Shown: piece by piece, positions 7,971 to 18,610 of the stretch | Layout of the letters: each line of letters starts with the position of its first letter | Numbering within the stretch: the first letter of the stretch is position 1 | From: Actinomycetales bacterium | GTDB lineage: Bacteria; Actinomycetota; Actinomycetes; Actinomycetales; Dermatophilaceae | Assembly: GCA_002748155.1 (NCBI GenBank) | Contig: PDRO01000005.1 | Location: forward strand, 62,001-126,000 | DNA: 64,000 nt | Reading direction: 5' to 3' | Notes under the pieces: model-generated | Database searches by the model: none | Seen by the model: the letters and a program-made list of their open reading frames with translations, nothing else | Told to the model about the DNA's origin: nothing | Program-made: the position numbers and the translations under genes

Positions 7971-9290
7971 GTGCCCGACCATTCCGGCGGTTGGCCGGCG
8001 CCCCTAGCGGTCGGCCCGTTGGATGCTGTCGTCCGCTTGCCCGGCAGCAAGTCATTGACCAACCGCTATCTCGTCCTCGCGGCGCTCGCCACTGACACGT
8101 CACGGCTGCGGGCGCCGCTGCGGTCCCGGGACACGCAGCTCATGGCCGACGGCTTGCAAGCTCTCGGGGCTCGGATCGACAGCATCGGGACCGAGATCGA
8201 CAGTGCCGCGGACTGGTTGGTCAACCCTGGACGGCTGCGTGGCCCGGCAACGGTCGACTGTGGTCTGGCTGGCACGGTGATGCGCTTCTTGCCGCCGGTC
8301 GCAGCCCTGGCCGACGGACCGGTGCGCTTCGACGGTGACGCGCAGGCACGCACCCGGCCGATGGGCCCGGTGCTCGGCGCGCTGACGGCCCTGGGCGTCA
8401 GCATCAGCGACGAAGGTCGGGGCGCCTTGCCGTTCACGGTCGCTGGCCAGGGCGGGGTTCCGGGCGGGTCGGTGACCCTGGATGCTTCGCAGAGTTCGCA
8501 ATTCGTGTCGGGATTGCTGTTGGCCGGTGCATGCTTCGATGCCGGGGTCACGGTGCGTCATGACGGCGCGCCGATGCCGAGTCAGCCGCACGTGACGATG
8601 ACTGTCGAGACCCTGCGGGACGTCGGAGTAGTCGTCGATGACAGTGAGGTCGATGTCTGGCGGGTGGAGCCCGGCGAAATCCGCGCCCTCGATGTGCAAG
8701 TCGAGCCGGATCTGTCCAACGCCGCCCCGTTCGTCGCAGCCGCCTTAGTCGCGGGAGGCACGGTCCGTGTCCCGGACTGGCCTTTGCACACGACCCAGGC
8801 CGGCGACGCGATCCGCGACATCTTCGATGCGATGGGTGCCGACGTGCTGGTGGACCGCGACGGGCTCACCGTGCGATCCGATGGAACGATCGAGGGTGTC
8901 GATATCGACCTGCACGATGTCAGCGAACTCACCCCTACGGTCGCGGCGCTTGCGGCATTGGCCGGCTCACCCAGCCAGATCCGGGGTGTCGCCCACATCC
9001 GGCGGCACGAGACCGACCGGATCGCGGCACTGGTTAGTGAGCTCGGTGCGCTAGGAGCAGAGGTGACCGAATACGACGACGGCCTGCGGATCGTGCCCGG
9101 GGACCTTCGTGCGACCCGGTTCCGCACTTACCACGACCACCGCTTGGCTACGGCCGGAGCGATCGTCGGGTTGCGGGTGCCGGGGGTCGTCGTCGACGAC
9201 ATCGCCACCACGGCTAAGACCCTGCCTGATTTCACCGGCCGATGGGCGGGGCTGCTGAGCCAGCACGCTCCGCCCGGACGGCCCCGATGA
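7971..9290 (+). CDS. aroA: 3-phosphoshikimate 1-carboxyvinyltransferase (EPSP synthase)
   Basis: 439 aa from a GTG at 7971. It joins phosphoenolpyruvate to shikimate-3-phosphate, the sixth step of aromatic amino acid synthesis. Visible signatures are [10 protein letters not shown] at the N-terminus, [11 protein letters not shown] (substrate loop), [31 protein letters not shown] and [11 protein letters not shown]. The ribosome-binding site is weak, in keeping with coupling to DoxX. The end overlaps rsgA by ATGA, and this aroA-rsgA-(hisN) order is typical of actinobacteria. Confidence 0.95.
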   Translation: MPDHSGGWPAPLAVGPLDAVVRLPGSKSLTNRYLVLAALATDTSRLRAPLRSRDTQLMADGLQALGARIDSIGTEIDSAADWLVNPGRLRGPATVDCGLAGTVMRFLPPVAALADGPVRFDGDAQARTRPMGPVLGALTALGVSISDEGRGALPFTVAGQGGVPGGSVTLDASQSSQFVSGLLLAGACFDAGVTVRHDGAPMPSQPHVTMTVETLRDVGVVVDDSEVDVWRVEPGEIRALDVQVEPDLSNAAPFVAAALVAGGTVRVPDWPLHTTQAGDAIRDIFDAMGADVLVDRDGLTVRSDGTIEGVDIDLHDVSELTPTVAALAALAGSPSQIRGVAHIRRHETDRIAALVSELGALGAEVTEYDDGLRIVPGDLRATRFRTYHDHRLATAGAIVGLRVPGVVVDDIATTAKTLPDFTGRWAGLLSQHAPPGRPR

Positions 9291-10321
9291 GCTGGCGCGA
9301 TCTCGACGAATCCGACGTGAGAGTGCGTCCGGGAAAGGGATCGCGGCCCCGCACCAAGACCCGGCCGGCGCATCGCGATGCGGTTCACGGTCACGTTGTG
9401 GCGGTTGACCGGGGCCGGTTCACAGTGCTCGTCGGTGATCGGACCGTGCTAGCCATGAAAGCCCGCGAAGTAGCCCGTCGGTCCGGGATCGTCGTCGGCG
9501 ACGAGGTCGCGCTCGTCGGTGACGTCTCCGGCGGGGCGGGGACGCTGGCCCGGATCGTGCGGGTTCAACCCAGACGCACCGTGCTACGCCGCAGTGCCGA
9601 CGACACCGATCCGGTCGAACGAGTCATCGTCGCCAACGCCGACCAGCTGGTGATCGTCACCTCGCTCATCGATCCGCTACCCCGGCCCAGACTGATCGAC
9701 CGGTGCCTCATCGCCGCCTATGACGCCGGCCTGGATCCACTGCTCGTGCTGACCAAAGCCGATCTAACGTCCCCAGACGAGTTCATCGCCTCTTACGCCC
9801 CGCTCGGCGTGCGGTCGCTGGTCACCTCCCAGCTACCCGCCTCGGGCCTTGAGGGAACGTGTGGAGCCGGGCGGCTGACCGGTCTCGACGAGTTGCGCAA
9901 CCACCTCACTGATCGGATCTCCGTGCTCGTCGGTCACTCGGGCGTAGGCAAGTCGACCCTGGTCAACGCGCTTGTGCCCGGCGCGGATCGCAGCACCGGC
10001 CCAGTCAACGAAGTAACCGGCCGCGGACGGCATACCTCCACGTCAGCGGTCGCGCTAGCCCTGCCTGGTGGCGGGTGGGTGATCGACACTCCGGGGGTTC
10101 GGTCTTTCGGGCTCGCGCATGTCGACCTCGACCGGATCATCTCGCACTTCCCCGACCTAGCCCCGGGCACCGCGGAGTGCCCACGTGGCTGCACTCATGA
10201 TGAGCCCGAGTGTGCGCTCGATGATTACGTTGCCGCCGGCTTCGCTGGCCCGCCCGGGACGAATCGACTGGACTCGGTGCGGCGGCTGTTGCGGGCTCGT
10301 GGATCGGAACCGGGCGGCTGA
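9287..10321 (+). CDS. rsgA: Ribosome small-subunit-dependent GTPase A
   Basis: 344 aa, ATG at 9287 overlapping the aroA stop. It is a circularly permuted GTPase: LTKADL (G4) precedes GHSGVGKST (P-loop, G1) and DTPGVRSF (G3). A C-terminal zinc knuckle is seen in [12 protein letters not shown]. RsgA acts in late 30S maturation, checking the decoding centre. In actinobacteria it usually stands between aroA and hisN; here the adhesin gene on the other strand separates it from hisN. Confidence 0.94.
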   Translation: MSWRDLDESDVRVRPGKGSRPRTKTRPAHRDAVHGHVVAVDRGRFTVLVGDRTVLAMKAREVARRSGIVVGDEVALVGDVSGGAGTLARIVRVQPRRTVLRRSADDTDPVERVIVANADQLVIVTSLIDPLPRPRLIDRCLIAAYDAGLDPLLVLTKADLTSPDEFIASYAPLGVRSLVTSQLPASGLEGTCGAGRLTGLDELRNHLTDRISVLVGHSGVGKSTLVNALVPGADRSTGPVNEVTGRGRHTSTSAVALALPGGGWVIDTPGVRSFGLAHVDLDRIISHFPDLAPGTAECPRGCTHDEPECALDDYVAAGFAGPPGTNRLDSVRRLLRARGSEPGG

Positions 10322-10398
10322 TCAAGCCCCCCGGATCCGCTGCTCCGGGCAAGCCCGCGCCCATGGCGGATTGACCCAGTCAAACGGCAACGACCGCG

Positions 10399-10440
10399 AT
10401 GGCCTGATCCTTGGTCGTTACGAGCCAAGGATCAGGCCAT
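10399..10440. terminator. Bidirectional terminator hairpin (16-bp perfect stem)
   Basis: ATGGCCTGATCCTTGG (10399-10414) is the exact reverse complement of 10425-10440, with a 10-nt loop. It lies 78 bp after rsgA (+) and 64 bp after the end of the adhesin gene (-), so it can stop transcription from both sides. Confidence 0.85.
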
Positions 10441-10503
10441 CCACACGGTGCCATGCGATGCTGACCAGCTCTGGTCGGTCAGTATCGCGCAAGCCACCAG
10501 TCG

Positions 10504-13500
10504 TTAAGCGGGACTGCTTCCATCGGAGTAGTCGCGACGACGCGGCCCGCGCAGCCGCGCGACCAAGAGCAGGATCGCTCCGAGAATCAGCAATCCGGCA
10601 CCGGAGAGCAACCACGGACCGGCTTCGAAACCGGTCCTGGCCAGGTCCGGCACCTTGAGGACCACTGATACCTGGGCGTCGTTGTCCGTGGCCGTCTCGT
10701 CCGTATCGGTTCCTGGTGTGGGCACCGGCCCGAGCGGGACCGTTTCGTCCACATCCTCCGGTGACTTGTCAACGTAGGCAACGTTGCGCAAGTCCTTCTT
10801 GCCACTCACGGTGGCGACCACCGTAATAACCGGGCCATCAGTGCCGCCGGACAGCGCCTCGCTCGCCACACACGTGGTTCCCGTGCAGTCGTAGCCAGTG
10901 CCAGACATCGAAACAAACGTCAAACCTGCCGGCAGGACTTCAGTCACCGACCAGCCGGCCAGTGCGGTCGACGGTCCGTCGTTTCGCGGTGTCAGCTTAA
11001 ACGTCACTTCATCCCCGACAGTGATGTCACCGCTTGTCTCCAGCACTTTGGCGAGAGTGAGGTTGTACCTCACGAATCCGGCATCAATGGAGGGGTCGTC
11101 CGGCATGGTCGCCGAGTTCGTGCCGCTGAGCGGAGCAGTGATCGCCACTCTCCCTGTCACCACGTCCGCATCCGAATCGAGTCCCGGGTCAGATCCAGCG
11201 TTCGGGGTCGTGAAGGACCAATCAGCCGGCTTGACGAACTCGATAGTGTAGTCGGCGCCCGCCAATAGATCGGTGAAGGAGTAGAACCCCTCCTCGTCCG
11301 TAGTGGTGGTCGCCACCACGGCACCTGACGAGTCGTAGAGGTTCACCGTGACACCCTCAACGCCCGGCTCACCCGCGGACTGCAACCCATCCCGATCGGT
11401 ATCAATCCACACCTGGTCACCCACCGACACGACCGCAACCACGCATTCTGCCCAGTCTCCGGCGCCGTGAACGACACCGAACCATCAGCAGACACATCCG
11501 AATCGGTCACATCACCCGTCGGCGAGTTATCACTCGCACCCGACGCATCCTGAGTCGTCCACGCATACCCATCCGGCTTCGCGAACTTCAACGTGTAATC
11601 CGCACCCGGAGTCAGGTCATCGAACCAGTAATACCCATCAGCATCCGTCGTCGTCGTCCGCGTATCACCCGTCGCCGGATCAGTCAACGTCACCGTGACA
11701 CCCTCAACGCCCGGCTCACCCGCGGACTGCAACCCATCCCGATCGGTATCAATCCACACCTGGTCACCCACCGACACCGTCGTTGTTCGTCTCGGAGGTC
11801 GAGGTGTCAGTCGTCGTCGTCGGCACCACCAAGGGGTTGCTCTCCGGGACGTCGCCGTCAGCCGGCGCTACATACGCGACGTTCTTGAGCGGGCCGGCGA
11901 AATCTGCACCGATCGTGGTCGTCACCGTGATCGGGGCACCATCGGTTTCCGCGGCCAGGCCCTCTGCGGCCACGCATGACGCATCCGTGCATGTGTAGCC
12001 CGGCCCTGACATGGACACCAAGGTCAACCCCGCGGGTAGCACCTCGGTCACCGACCATCCGGCCGCCGCATCGGCGGGCCCGTTATTGCGGGGCGTCAAT
12101 GAGAAAGTCACTGTCGAGCCCTCGTAGTACGGACCCGACGACGTCACAGCCTTCGCCAATGCGAGATCCATCTCAGGTGGCTCCGTGAAACCCACGTACG
12201 GGTTCGAACTGCTGACCGGTCCGTTTCCCGTTGCGGTCACCGTGGCGACGTCCGTGCTAAAGCCGGACACTCCGGACAGTTGGCCGGTGCACTGGAAGGA
12301 GTCGCCGGGTTGGAAAGGCCCGGCCCACGGCCTGCCGGCGGGGCCGGTGCTGTCGTCGGGGTAGGTACAAACGATGTCACTCACGGTGGCATTGCCTTCG
12401 GTGACCTGATCGGTGACCGTAACACCGGTGAGCTCATTGGTTCCGATGTTGCGGATGGTGAAGACTAGTTCAGTGGAGCCGTCCGGCAGATCGACGGCGC
12501 TGTCGTGATCGTTGGCGTCGTTGCCCGATACGTCCTTCTTGTAGATAACGATGCCATCGCCTTCGGCAGAGCCACCCACGTAGGAGGAGGTCCAAGACCA
12601 GGAGGCTTGGCTGCCGACACCGTCCACGGTCAAGTCGGCCGTGTTGGAGTACGTCTCCAACCCGTCCCCTCCCGGAGCCGCGGCATTGGCCGACAATTCC
12701 GCGAAGAAGAAGGTGTTCGGACCGAAGGACGTGGTGTCCACAGTGAAGGACAACAATCCTTCAGTACAATTGATGTCCGACATGTAAGGGGAGCCGTCGC
12801 TGTCGGTGTAAGAGCTTCCATCGATCGTACGTACAGTGGCGTAACGAATCGCGTTGTTGTTGGCGCAGTTCCATTTCCAGTTGGGTTGAGCAGGATCACT
12901 GACGCTATGCACCCCCTGGACGCCCCTGCCCGTGTTGAATCGCCATGTGATGCAATCCCGAGGGTTCGTGCGGCACTGGTCCGCAGCATCCGGCGCCCAC
13001 CCGGCTTTGCCGGGTTCCGTCGGGGCCCACAGCGGCACAGGGACCACAGTGAGGGTCCCCACGTCGTATTCCACCGTGCCGTTGAGTTGGTAATTCAGCG
13101 GATACGTGCCGACCGCCGTGCTGCCGGATGTCGCCGTGAACTCCGCCCTGGTGCACAGGTTGGTCAGCCCAGCACCGTATGAGGTCAACGTGAAGGTCGC
13201 CACTGCCGGGCTGTCCGTCGAGATCTGAACGGAATAGACGACCGCACCTGTCCCGTCGCGGATATCGAAGGATGCAGGCCACGACGACAGGACCTCAGGC
13301 AGCGTCAACGTGAACGTATCTCCGGCATTGGCGGAGTCCGGGGTGCACCAGTTGACAGTAGTCTTGATCGCCTCGGCCCATTCGAAGGTGACTTCCGTAC
13401 GGTCCACTTCGACCGTGAAGTCTGTGACGTCGATTGTCGCGGCTCGCGCCTGGGGGGCGACACCGATGGCCAAGGCCCCCACCACGGTAACGAGCACTCC

Positions 13501-13611
13501 GACTGTCAGGGCGCGAAAACGAGAGAGTGCAGCACGCGGGGGCCCGCCCCACGCAGGCATCAGGCGCCCGAAGCCCAACCGACCCGACGACCAGACTTCA
13601 CGACTACCCAT
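10504..13611 (-). pseudogene. Sortase-anchored adhesin-like protein with SdrD-B and DUF11 domains, split by two frameshifts
   Basis: Start ATG at 13611 with AAGGGAG upstream. Order of parts: signal peptide; an MSCRAMM-like Ig region (about residues 60-200); DUF11-type repeats; an SdrD-B-like domain (SVGDQVWIDTDRDG, 11343-11777); a second B domain and another DUF11 repeat (10504-11442); then LARTG, a hydrophobic helix and RRR, a class-E-type sortase signal. The three parts are in different registers: the middle B domain is out of frame with the parts on both sides, which share a frame. Each break falls just 5' of an 87-bp identical repeat. It is either a disabled gene or an assembly error in a repeat; the sequence cannot tell which. 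No sortase gene is in the window. Confidence 0.75.
11344..11777 (-). repeat. 87-bp perfect direct repeats within the adhesin gene
   Basis: 11344-11430 and 11691-11777 are identical over 87 bp and encode the start of each B domain. The 347-bp period is not a multiple of three, which is why the two copies are read in different frames. Such repeats favour recombination and assembly collapse. Confidence 0.9.
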
Positions 13612-13714
13612 ATTACCGTTTCTCCCTTCGCTCGCGCACGGAACGCACGCCATGCGCAGCATACGGTACAACGACCATCGCAGCTCAGCGAGTGACCCAG
13701 ATCGCATTTCCAGC

Positions 13715-14494
13715 CTAGTCACCGATCAAGCCGAGCACCTGTTCGTGCAGCAGTCCATTGGTCGCGACGGCGTTACCGCTCCAACACCCGTTCGCGCCGT
13801 CCAGACCGGTGAAGCGACCACCAGCCTCGGTGACGACCGGCGCGAGCGCTGCCATGTCGTAGACCGCCAGCTCCGGCTCGGCCGCGATATCGACCGCCCC
13901 TTCGGCGAGCAGAGCATAGGACCAGAAGTCACCATAGGCGCGGGTGCGCCAACACTGACCGGCCAACGAAAGGAACTCCGTGAACCGGCCCACCTGAGCC
14001 CATCCGTCAAGGGATGCGTAGGACAGCGAAGCGTCCGCAAGGTCACTGACCCTGGATACCTGAATCCGGCGGGCCGAGGAGAGGCCGCGTCCGGCGAATG
14101 CACCGCTACCTTGGGCAGCCCACCAACGGCGTTGTAACGCTGGCGCGGCGATCAGGCCGACAACCGGCTGGCCTTCGTCCACCAGCGCGATAAGCGTCGC
14201 CCACAACGGAATACCCCGGACGAAGTTCTTCGTGCCGTCAATGGGATCGACAATCCAGCGGCGTGGCCCGTGGCCCGTGGTGTCGAATTCCTCGCCTTCG
14301 ACCGCGTCCCGCGGGCGGGCCCGGGCCAATTGCCCACGAATCAGCTTCTCGGCGTCTCGGTCGGCGTCACTGACCGGGGTGAGGTCGGGTTTGCTCTCGA
14401 TCACTAGGTCGTCAGCGCGGAAACGGGCCGTCGTCACTCGCTCGGCCGCATCAGCGAGCACATGGGCCAAGCGCAAGTCGTCGGTGTAGCTCAC
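13715..14494 (-). CDS. hisN: Histidinol-phosphatase (inositol-monophosphatase type)
   Basis: About 259 aa from a GTG at 14494; two further GTG codons upstream (to 14518) are possible and none has a clear Shine-Dalgarno. It has the Mg-binding motifs of the IMPase superfamily: GEEF, DPIDGTKNF, and YDMAALAPVVTEAGG near the C-terminus. The form DPIDGTKNFVRGIP followed by WATLIALV is that of actinobacterial HisN, which removes phosphate from histidinol phosphate in histidine synthesis. It probably belonged to the aroA-rsgA-hisN neighbourhood before the adhesin gene came between. Confidence 0.88.
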   Translation of the reverse strand: MSYTDDLRLAHVLADAAERVTTARFRADDLVIESKPDLTPVSDADRDAEKLIRGQLARARPRDAVEGEEFDTTGHGPRRWIVDPIDGTKNFVRGIPLWATLIALVDEGQPVVGLIAAPALQRRWWAAQGSGAFAGRGLSSARRIQVSRVSDLADASLSYASLDGWAQVGRFTEFLSLAGQCWRTRAYGDFWSYALLAEGAVDIAAEPELAVYDMAALAPVVTEAGGRFTGLDGANGCWSGNAVATNGLLHEQVLGLIGD

Positions 14495-14598
14495 AGCGGC
14501 CACGGTAGTCCCCAGCACCGACCCGACCCGGCATGCACCGGCCTGAAATGGTGGGCGCCGGTCCGAACTGGCGAACCCAAGCCTGGCCGGAACAACGG

Positions 14599-15999
14599 TC
14601 AGTTCGGTACGACGGTCAACCCGCCGAGCCCGCTCAGTCCGCCGAGCCCGTCGTTCTCGGCCTCGGCTTCTTCGAGTTGCTGCTGCACTGCGGCGGCGTC
14701 GCCGACGAGGATCACAGTCCAGTTGCCGTCGATGAACCTCCGATAGGCGTCGGCGGCGCGGGTGACCTCGAGAGCGGCGATCTCAGCTGACGTGGTGTTG
14801 GTGAACTCGGTCGTCAACCCGTCGAAGGCTAAAGCGGCGGCCTCGTCGGCAACGGTGTCCGCAGTGGCATACCGTGTCGGCGCGGTCCGCACGAGGAAAC
14901 CGGCAGCCTGTTCGACCTCTTCGGCGGTTAAACCGTGGCGGGCCTCATCGAGGACGGTGAGCACGTCACGTAACGCTTCACTGGTGACCTCGGAACGAAC
15001 GCTGCCGGACGCGACGAAGAGCCCGCCGGATCGGCGCGGCCGGAAGCTCGCCCGCATCCCGTAGGTGTAGCCCTTCTGTTCTCGCAGCAGGGCATCCAGA
15101 CGCGAGATGGTGCCACCCCCACCGACGATGAATCCGAGCACCGGGTAGGGCGCCCAGCCGCCGTCGACGTGCCGGTCCGGGCCCGGGCAGGCCACGACGA
15201 TCTCGGTCTGCACCGATCCGGGACGATCGACGACGACGACCCGGGCCCGGTCGGCGGCCAGCTCCGGTGGTTGCCAGGGGCCGGGGTCGAGGTATGCCGG
15301 TGACGCGCGCCACGTGCCGAGCACCGACTCGATCTCCGCCCGGGAATCCAGGTCGGCCAGGTCGCCGGCCACCACCAGAGTGGCCTGGTCAGGGGCAACG
15401 TGGCGCCGGTGCATCGATTCGACGTCGGCGCGGGTGATCTGCGACACCGTCTCGGCGGTGCCGCCGCCGGGGCGGGAAGCCCGGGAACCGGCGTCGAAGA
15501 AGGTGGTCGCGAGCTGCCGGACAGCCCGGTGGGACGCCATCGAGCGCTCCTGCTCGATCTCGGCCAGCCGGGTGGCGATCAGCCGGCCGACCTCGGCCTC
15601 CGGGAAGGCCGGCTCGACCAGGCATTGCCGCAACAACTCCAATGCCTCACCGAGGTGGTGTTTGACCGCGTCGACTTCGACCGTGAGCCCAGCCTCCCCG
15701 ACGCTGGTCCCGAAGGCGACACCGCGTCGTTCGAGCAGCCGCGCGAACTCCGCTGAACTGTAGCGTTCAGTGCCCTCGTCGAGCGAGCGGGCCATAATTG
15801 TGGCCACACCTTCCCGGCCGGGTGGTTCCAGGCGCAACGGCAGGGGGATCGACAATCGCAGGGAATGGACATACTGCCCTGGCAGGTCGTATGCCAGCAC
15901 CGTGAGCCCCGAATCGAGCGTCGTGCGCTGCGGCGTCGGCACGGCATACGGCTCGGCGGGGGTGACGGCCGGGCGGGCGAGAGCGTCGGGAACACTCAC
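14599..15999 (-). CDS. M16 family peptidase-like protein, non-catalytic partner
   Basis: 466 aa, GTG at 15999 overlapping the stop of the upstream M16 gene (GTGA). The fold is recognisable (LDSGLTVLAYDLPG, then GVATIMARSLDEGT where the zinc motif should be) but HxxEH is absent, so it should not bind zinc. In other bacteria and in mitochondrial processing peptidase, an inactive M16 chain pairs with an active one to form the substrate chamber. It carries the later glycine-rich loop VGGGGTIS. Role: probably clearing of peptides or leader sequences together with its neighbour. Confidence 0.85.
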   Translation of the reverse strand: MSVPDALARPAVTPAEPYAVPTPQRTTLDSGLTVLAYDLPGQYVHSLRLSIPLPLRLEPPGREGVATIMARSLDEGTERYSSAEFARLLERRGVAFGTSVGEAGLTVEVDAVKHHLGEALELLRQCLVEPAFPEAEVGRLIATRLAEIEQERSMASHRAVRQLATTFFDAGSRASRPGGGTAETVSQITRADVESMHRRHVAPDQATLVVAGDLADLDSRAEIESVLGTWRASPAYLDPGPWQPPELAADRARVVVVDRPGSVQTEIVVACPGPDRHVDGGWAPYPVLGFIVGGGGTISRLDALLREQKGYTYGMRASFRPRRSGGLFVASGSVRSEVTSEALRDVLTVLDEARHGLTAEEVEQAAGFLVRTAPTRYATADTVADEAAALAFDGLTTEFTNTTSAEIAALEVTRAADAYRRFIDGNWTVILVGDAAAVQQQLEEAEAENDGLGGLSGLGGLTVVPN

Positions 16000-17282
16000 G
16001 GGCGGTCTCCCTCCTCACTGCAGTAGAGCACGACGGCCCGCGACTCAGGATGCAACCAAGACCCGGCGGCCTCCTGCACGTCGGCGGGACTGATATCTGC
16101 CACGCGGTCGAGGAAGCTATTGACGTAACCGGGGTCGTCGTAGAGCGCGGCGTAGTGGCTCACATGGTCGGCCCGCTCGTCCTGGGCGGCCAGGTTGGAC
16201 AGCCAGGACCGTTCGGTCACCGCCAGGGCGATATCGAGCTCTTCGTCGGTCGGCCCGGTGTCGGCGAAACCCGCGAGTTCCTCGACGATCTCGTTCTCGA
16301 CCCGGCCCGGTTCCACTCCGGCGGCAACGTCAACGCTGAGCAGTCCTAGGGACGTGCCGCCGGACAACCCCATGGGATAGGCGGACACGCTGGTAGCAAT
16401 CTGCTCGGTACGCACCAGTCGCTCGACGAGCCGCGACGAACCGAACCCGCCGAGCGCATCCAGGGCCAGGCCGGCACCGAGGAATCCGGGAGTCGTGTCG
16501 GCGGGCAACCGGAAGGCGAGGAAGATCCGGTCGTTGGGCACCAGCTCGGCGCGTTCGCACCGGACCGGTCGGGTAAGCGACTCCAACGGATCGATCAAGC
16601 CCTCCTGCCGTGGGGTCGCCGAGGCCGGCAATGGCCCGAAGTGCTTCTCCACGAGCTCGATCGCTTCCTCAGGCTCGACGTCACCGACGATGGTCAGCAC
16701 GCTGTTGTTCGGCCCGTAGTGCCGAGCGTAGAAGGCGCGCACGTCATCAAGGCTGGCGGCGTCCAAGTCCTCCATGGACCCGATCGTCGGGTGGTGGTAG
16801 GGGTGGCCCTCGGGGAAGACTGTGGCGTAGATGTCGCGCAACGCATTGCCGTAGGGGGCGTTGTCGTAGCGCTGACGCTTCTCCTCCTTGACTACGTCCC
16901 GCTGGTTATCGAGGTTCTCCTGGGTGACCGCGTCGAGCAACCGGCCGTGGCGGTCGGCCTCCAGCCACAGAGCCAACTCCAGGGCACCCCGAGGCACGGT
17001 CTCGAAGTAGTTCGTGCGGTCGAACCAGGTCGTCGCGTTGAGCCGACCCCCGACTGCGAGCAAGGCCGAGAAGTGCTCGTTGGCCGCGACATTGCGCGAG
17101 CCCTGGAACATCAAGTGCTCGAACAAGTGCGCGAAGCCGGTGCGCCCGGGGGACTCGTCACGTGAGCCGACCTTGACCCAGAGGTTCACGGCGGTCGTCG
17201 GCACCGTGTGGTCGGGCGAGACGACGACCTCGAGGCCGTTGTCAAGGGTGTGCCCGACGAGCGGGTAGGCGATGCCCGGCAT
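15996..17282 (-). CDS. M16 family zinc metallopeptidase, catalytic partner
   Basis: 428 aa, ATG at 17282. Residues near 50 read HLFEHLMFQGS, the inverted zinc motif HxxEH of pitrilysin-type enzymes, and about 75 residues further QRDVVKEEKRQR gives the third Glu ligand. NATTWFDRTNYF is the usual substrate-edge motif. It is first in a two-gene operon with the inactive chain and probably forms a heterodimeric processing peptidase in the cytoplasm. No signal peptide is seen. Confidence 0.92.
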   Translation of the reverse strand: MPGIAYPLVGHTLDNGLEVVVSPDHTVPTTAVNLWVKVGSRDESPGRTGFAHLFEHLMFQGSRNVAANEHFSALLAVGGRLNATTWFDRTNYFETVPRGALELALWLEADRHGRLLDAVTQENLDNQRDVVKEEKRQRYDNAPYGNALRDIYATVFPEGHPYHHPTIGSMEDLDAASLDDVRAFYARHYGPNNSVLTIVGDVEPEEAIELVEKHFGPLPASATPRQEGLIDPLESLTRPVRCERAELVPNDRIFLAFRLPADTTPGFLGAGLALDALGGFGSSRLVERLVRTEQIATSVSAYPMGLSGGTSLGLLSVDVAAGVEPGRVENEIVEELAGFADTGPTDEELDIALAVTERSWLSNLAAQDERADHVSHYAALYDDPGYVNSFLDRVADISPADVQEAAGSWLHPESRAVVLYCSEEGDRP

Positions 17283-17309
17283 CCGGGCACCTTAGCGTGC
17301 ACGCTCGGC

Positions 17310-17783
17310 TCAGCGGAATTCGGGTGGTTCGTGTTGGTATGCCGTCAGCGCGGCCCGTGCCTCGTCGCTGATCGGCCACGGGGCCGGAGTCGACTCCGCC
17401 GTCTCGAAGGCCATGAACACGACACCCGTGACGGCGACAGCAGCCGGCGGACACCCGGTGACGGCCGGTCGAGCACGCACCTCGGCGGCGATATCGAGCG
17501 AACTGCTGCCGACTCGGCACACCCATAACGAAACGTCGAGGGGATGCTGCTCGTCGTGGAACAGCTCGGCCAGATAGGCCACCCGGTGAGAGACGACGAA
17601 CGGGGCGACGCCGGTTCCGAACCCTCCGAAGATGCCCGGCAACACGGGGTCGCGGCCACGACGGGGCATCCCGAGAAAGGCGTTGCGGGCTTCGTCGACC
17701 GCTCGCAGGATCCGCAGATTGTCCAGGTGGCCACCCACGTTCAGGTCTTCGACCCGGGTGGCGTAACTCATAGTGAACCGCAT
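17310..17783 (-). CDS. Acyl-CoA thioesterase-like hotdog protein
   Basis: 157 aa from ATG at 17783; a second ATG four codons in is possible. The N-terminal half TRVEDLNVGGHLDNLRIL with EARNAFL has the pattern of 4HBT-type thioesterases (Asp/Asn on a turn, a central helix with Glu/Asp). It ends 28 bp before the M16 operon on the same strand. The substrate is unknown. Confidence 0.7.
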   Translation of the reverse strand: MRFTMSYATRVEDLNVGGHLDNLRILRAVDEARNAFLGMPRRGRDPVLPGIFGGFGTGVAPFVVSHRVAYLAELFHDEQHPLDVSLWVCRVGSSSLDIAAEVRARPAVTGCPPAAVAVTGVVFMAFETAESTPAPWPISDEARAALTAYQHEPPEFR

Positions 17784-17824
17784 GAATCCCGAATCTATCC
17801 CGCAGCCTATCCCGCACGGAGAGA

Positions 17825-17854
17825 GCCTGACGCCGGGCAGGCCCGGCGTCAGGC
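17825..17854. promoter_or_regulatory. 14-bp perfect inverted repeat between divergent genes
   Basis: GCCTGACGCCGGGC (17825-17838) and its exact reverse complement (17841-17854) are separated by AG. It lies in the 99-bp gap between the thioesterase and the copper/peroxidase operon, 5' of both genes. It could be a hairpin in the leader or an operator; as a terminator it would be misplaced. Confidence 0.6.
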
Positions 17855-17882
17855 CGTCGGTGGATGCGGTTACCCTTGGCCA

Positions 17883-18482
17883 ATGGTGCGCGCTGCTAAC
17901 CCGGGCCGAGGGGCCGTGCGGGTCTTGCGCGCCACCGGCCTGGCGACAGTCGCACTCGGCCTGGCTGCGGCGGCCCACCTCACCGGTGGGGGTTCACTAC
18001 CCGGCCTGGCACCGGCGGTGGGGTTGTTCGGGCTCACTGCGGCGGGCAGCGCAGTGCTCACGGCTCGCCGGATGCGCCCGCTGGCCGTGTTGGCCTGGCT
18101 CAGCTTGGCCCAACTCGTCTTGCATTGGGCCTTCGGCGCCCTGACCCAGGCATCTGGGGCACCTTCGGCGGCCGGCCATCACGCCACGTCGGCGGACTTG
18201 CTCGTGGCATCGAGCACGGTGACCGCCGACCATGACCACGGCACCACGATGCTCGTCGCCCATGTGCTGGCGACGCTGTTCACCGCCGCCGCTGTAGCCC
18301 GCGGTGAGGATCTGCTCTGGACGGTCTGGGGTCTGTTGGCGCCCCGGCTGCCGGCTCAGCCGCTGCCCGGCCTACGGCCGGTGGGCCCGGGGGTCTCGTC
18401 CTGGAGTCCGGGTCCGGCAAGCCGGGAGCCGGCCGGACACCCGGACGTGCGTGGCCCACCCGCCGCCCTTGTCAGCAACTGA
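17883..18482 (+). CDS. Membrane protein, first gene of a PCu(A)C-DyP operon
   Basis: 199 aa, ATG at 17883 without a clear ribosome-binding site. Four hydrophobic segments are visible (about residues 18-38, 42-60, 68-85 and 115-135). Between the third and fourth lie GHH and DHDHG, possible metal ligands on the outer side. The C-terminal 45 residues are Pro/Gly-rich. I do not recognise a named family. Its place before a copper chaperone and a DyP peroxidase suggests a part in copper handling or envelope redox; this is inference. Confidence 0.6.
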   Translation: MVRAANPGRGAVRVLRATGLATVALGLAAAAHLTGGGSLPGLAPAVGLFGLTAAGSAVLTARRMRPLAVLAWLSLAQLVLHWAFGALTQASGAPSAAGHHATSADLLVASSTVTADHDHGTTMLVAHVLATLFTAAAVARGEDLLWTVWGLLAPRLPAQPLPGLRPVGPGVSSWSPGPASREPAGHPDVRGPPAALVSN

Positions 18483-18610
18483 TCTGACCCGATTCACCCC
18501 GCTTCAACTCACCCGCTTCCACTCGGGAGCGCTATCGCCTGCCGGAGCGTCTTCCGGCCCCTTTACGTTGAGTCGCGTCTTGCGGCTGTCGAGAAATGGA
18601 ACCAGACCCC

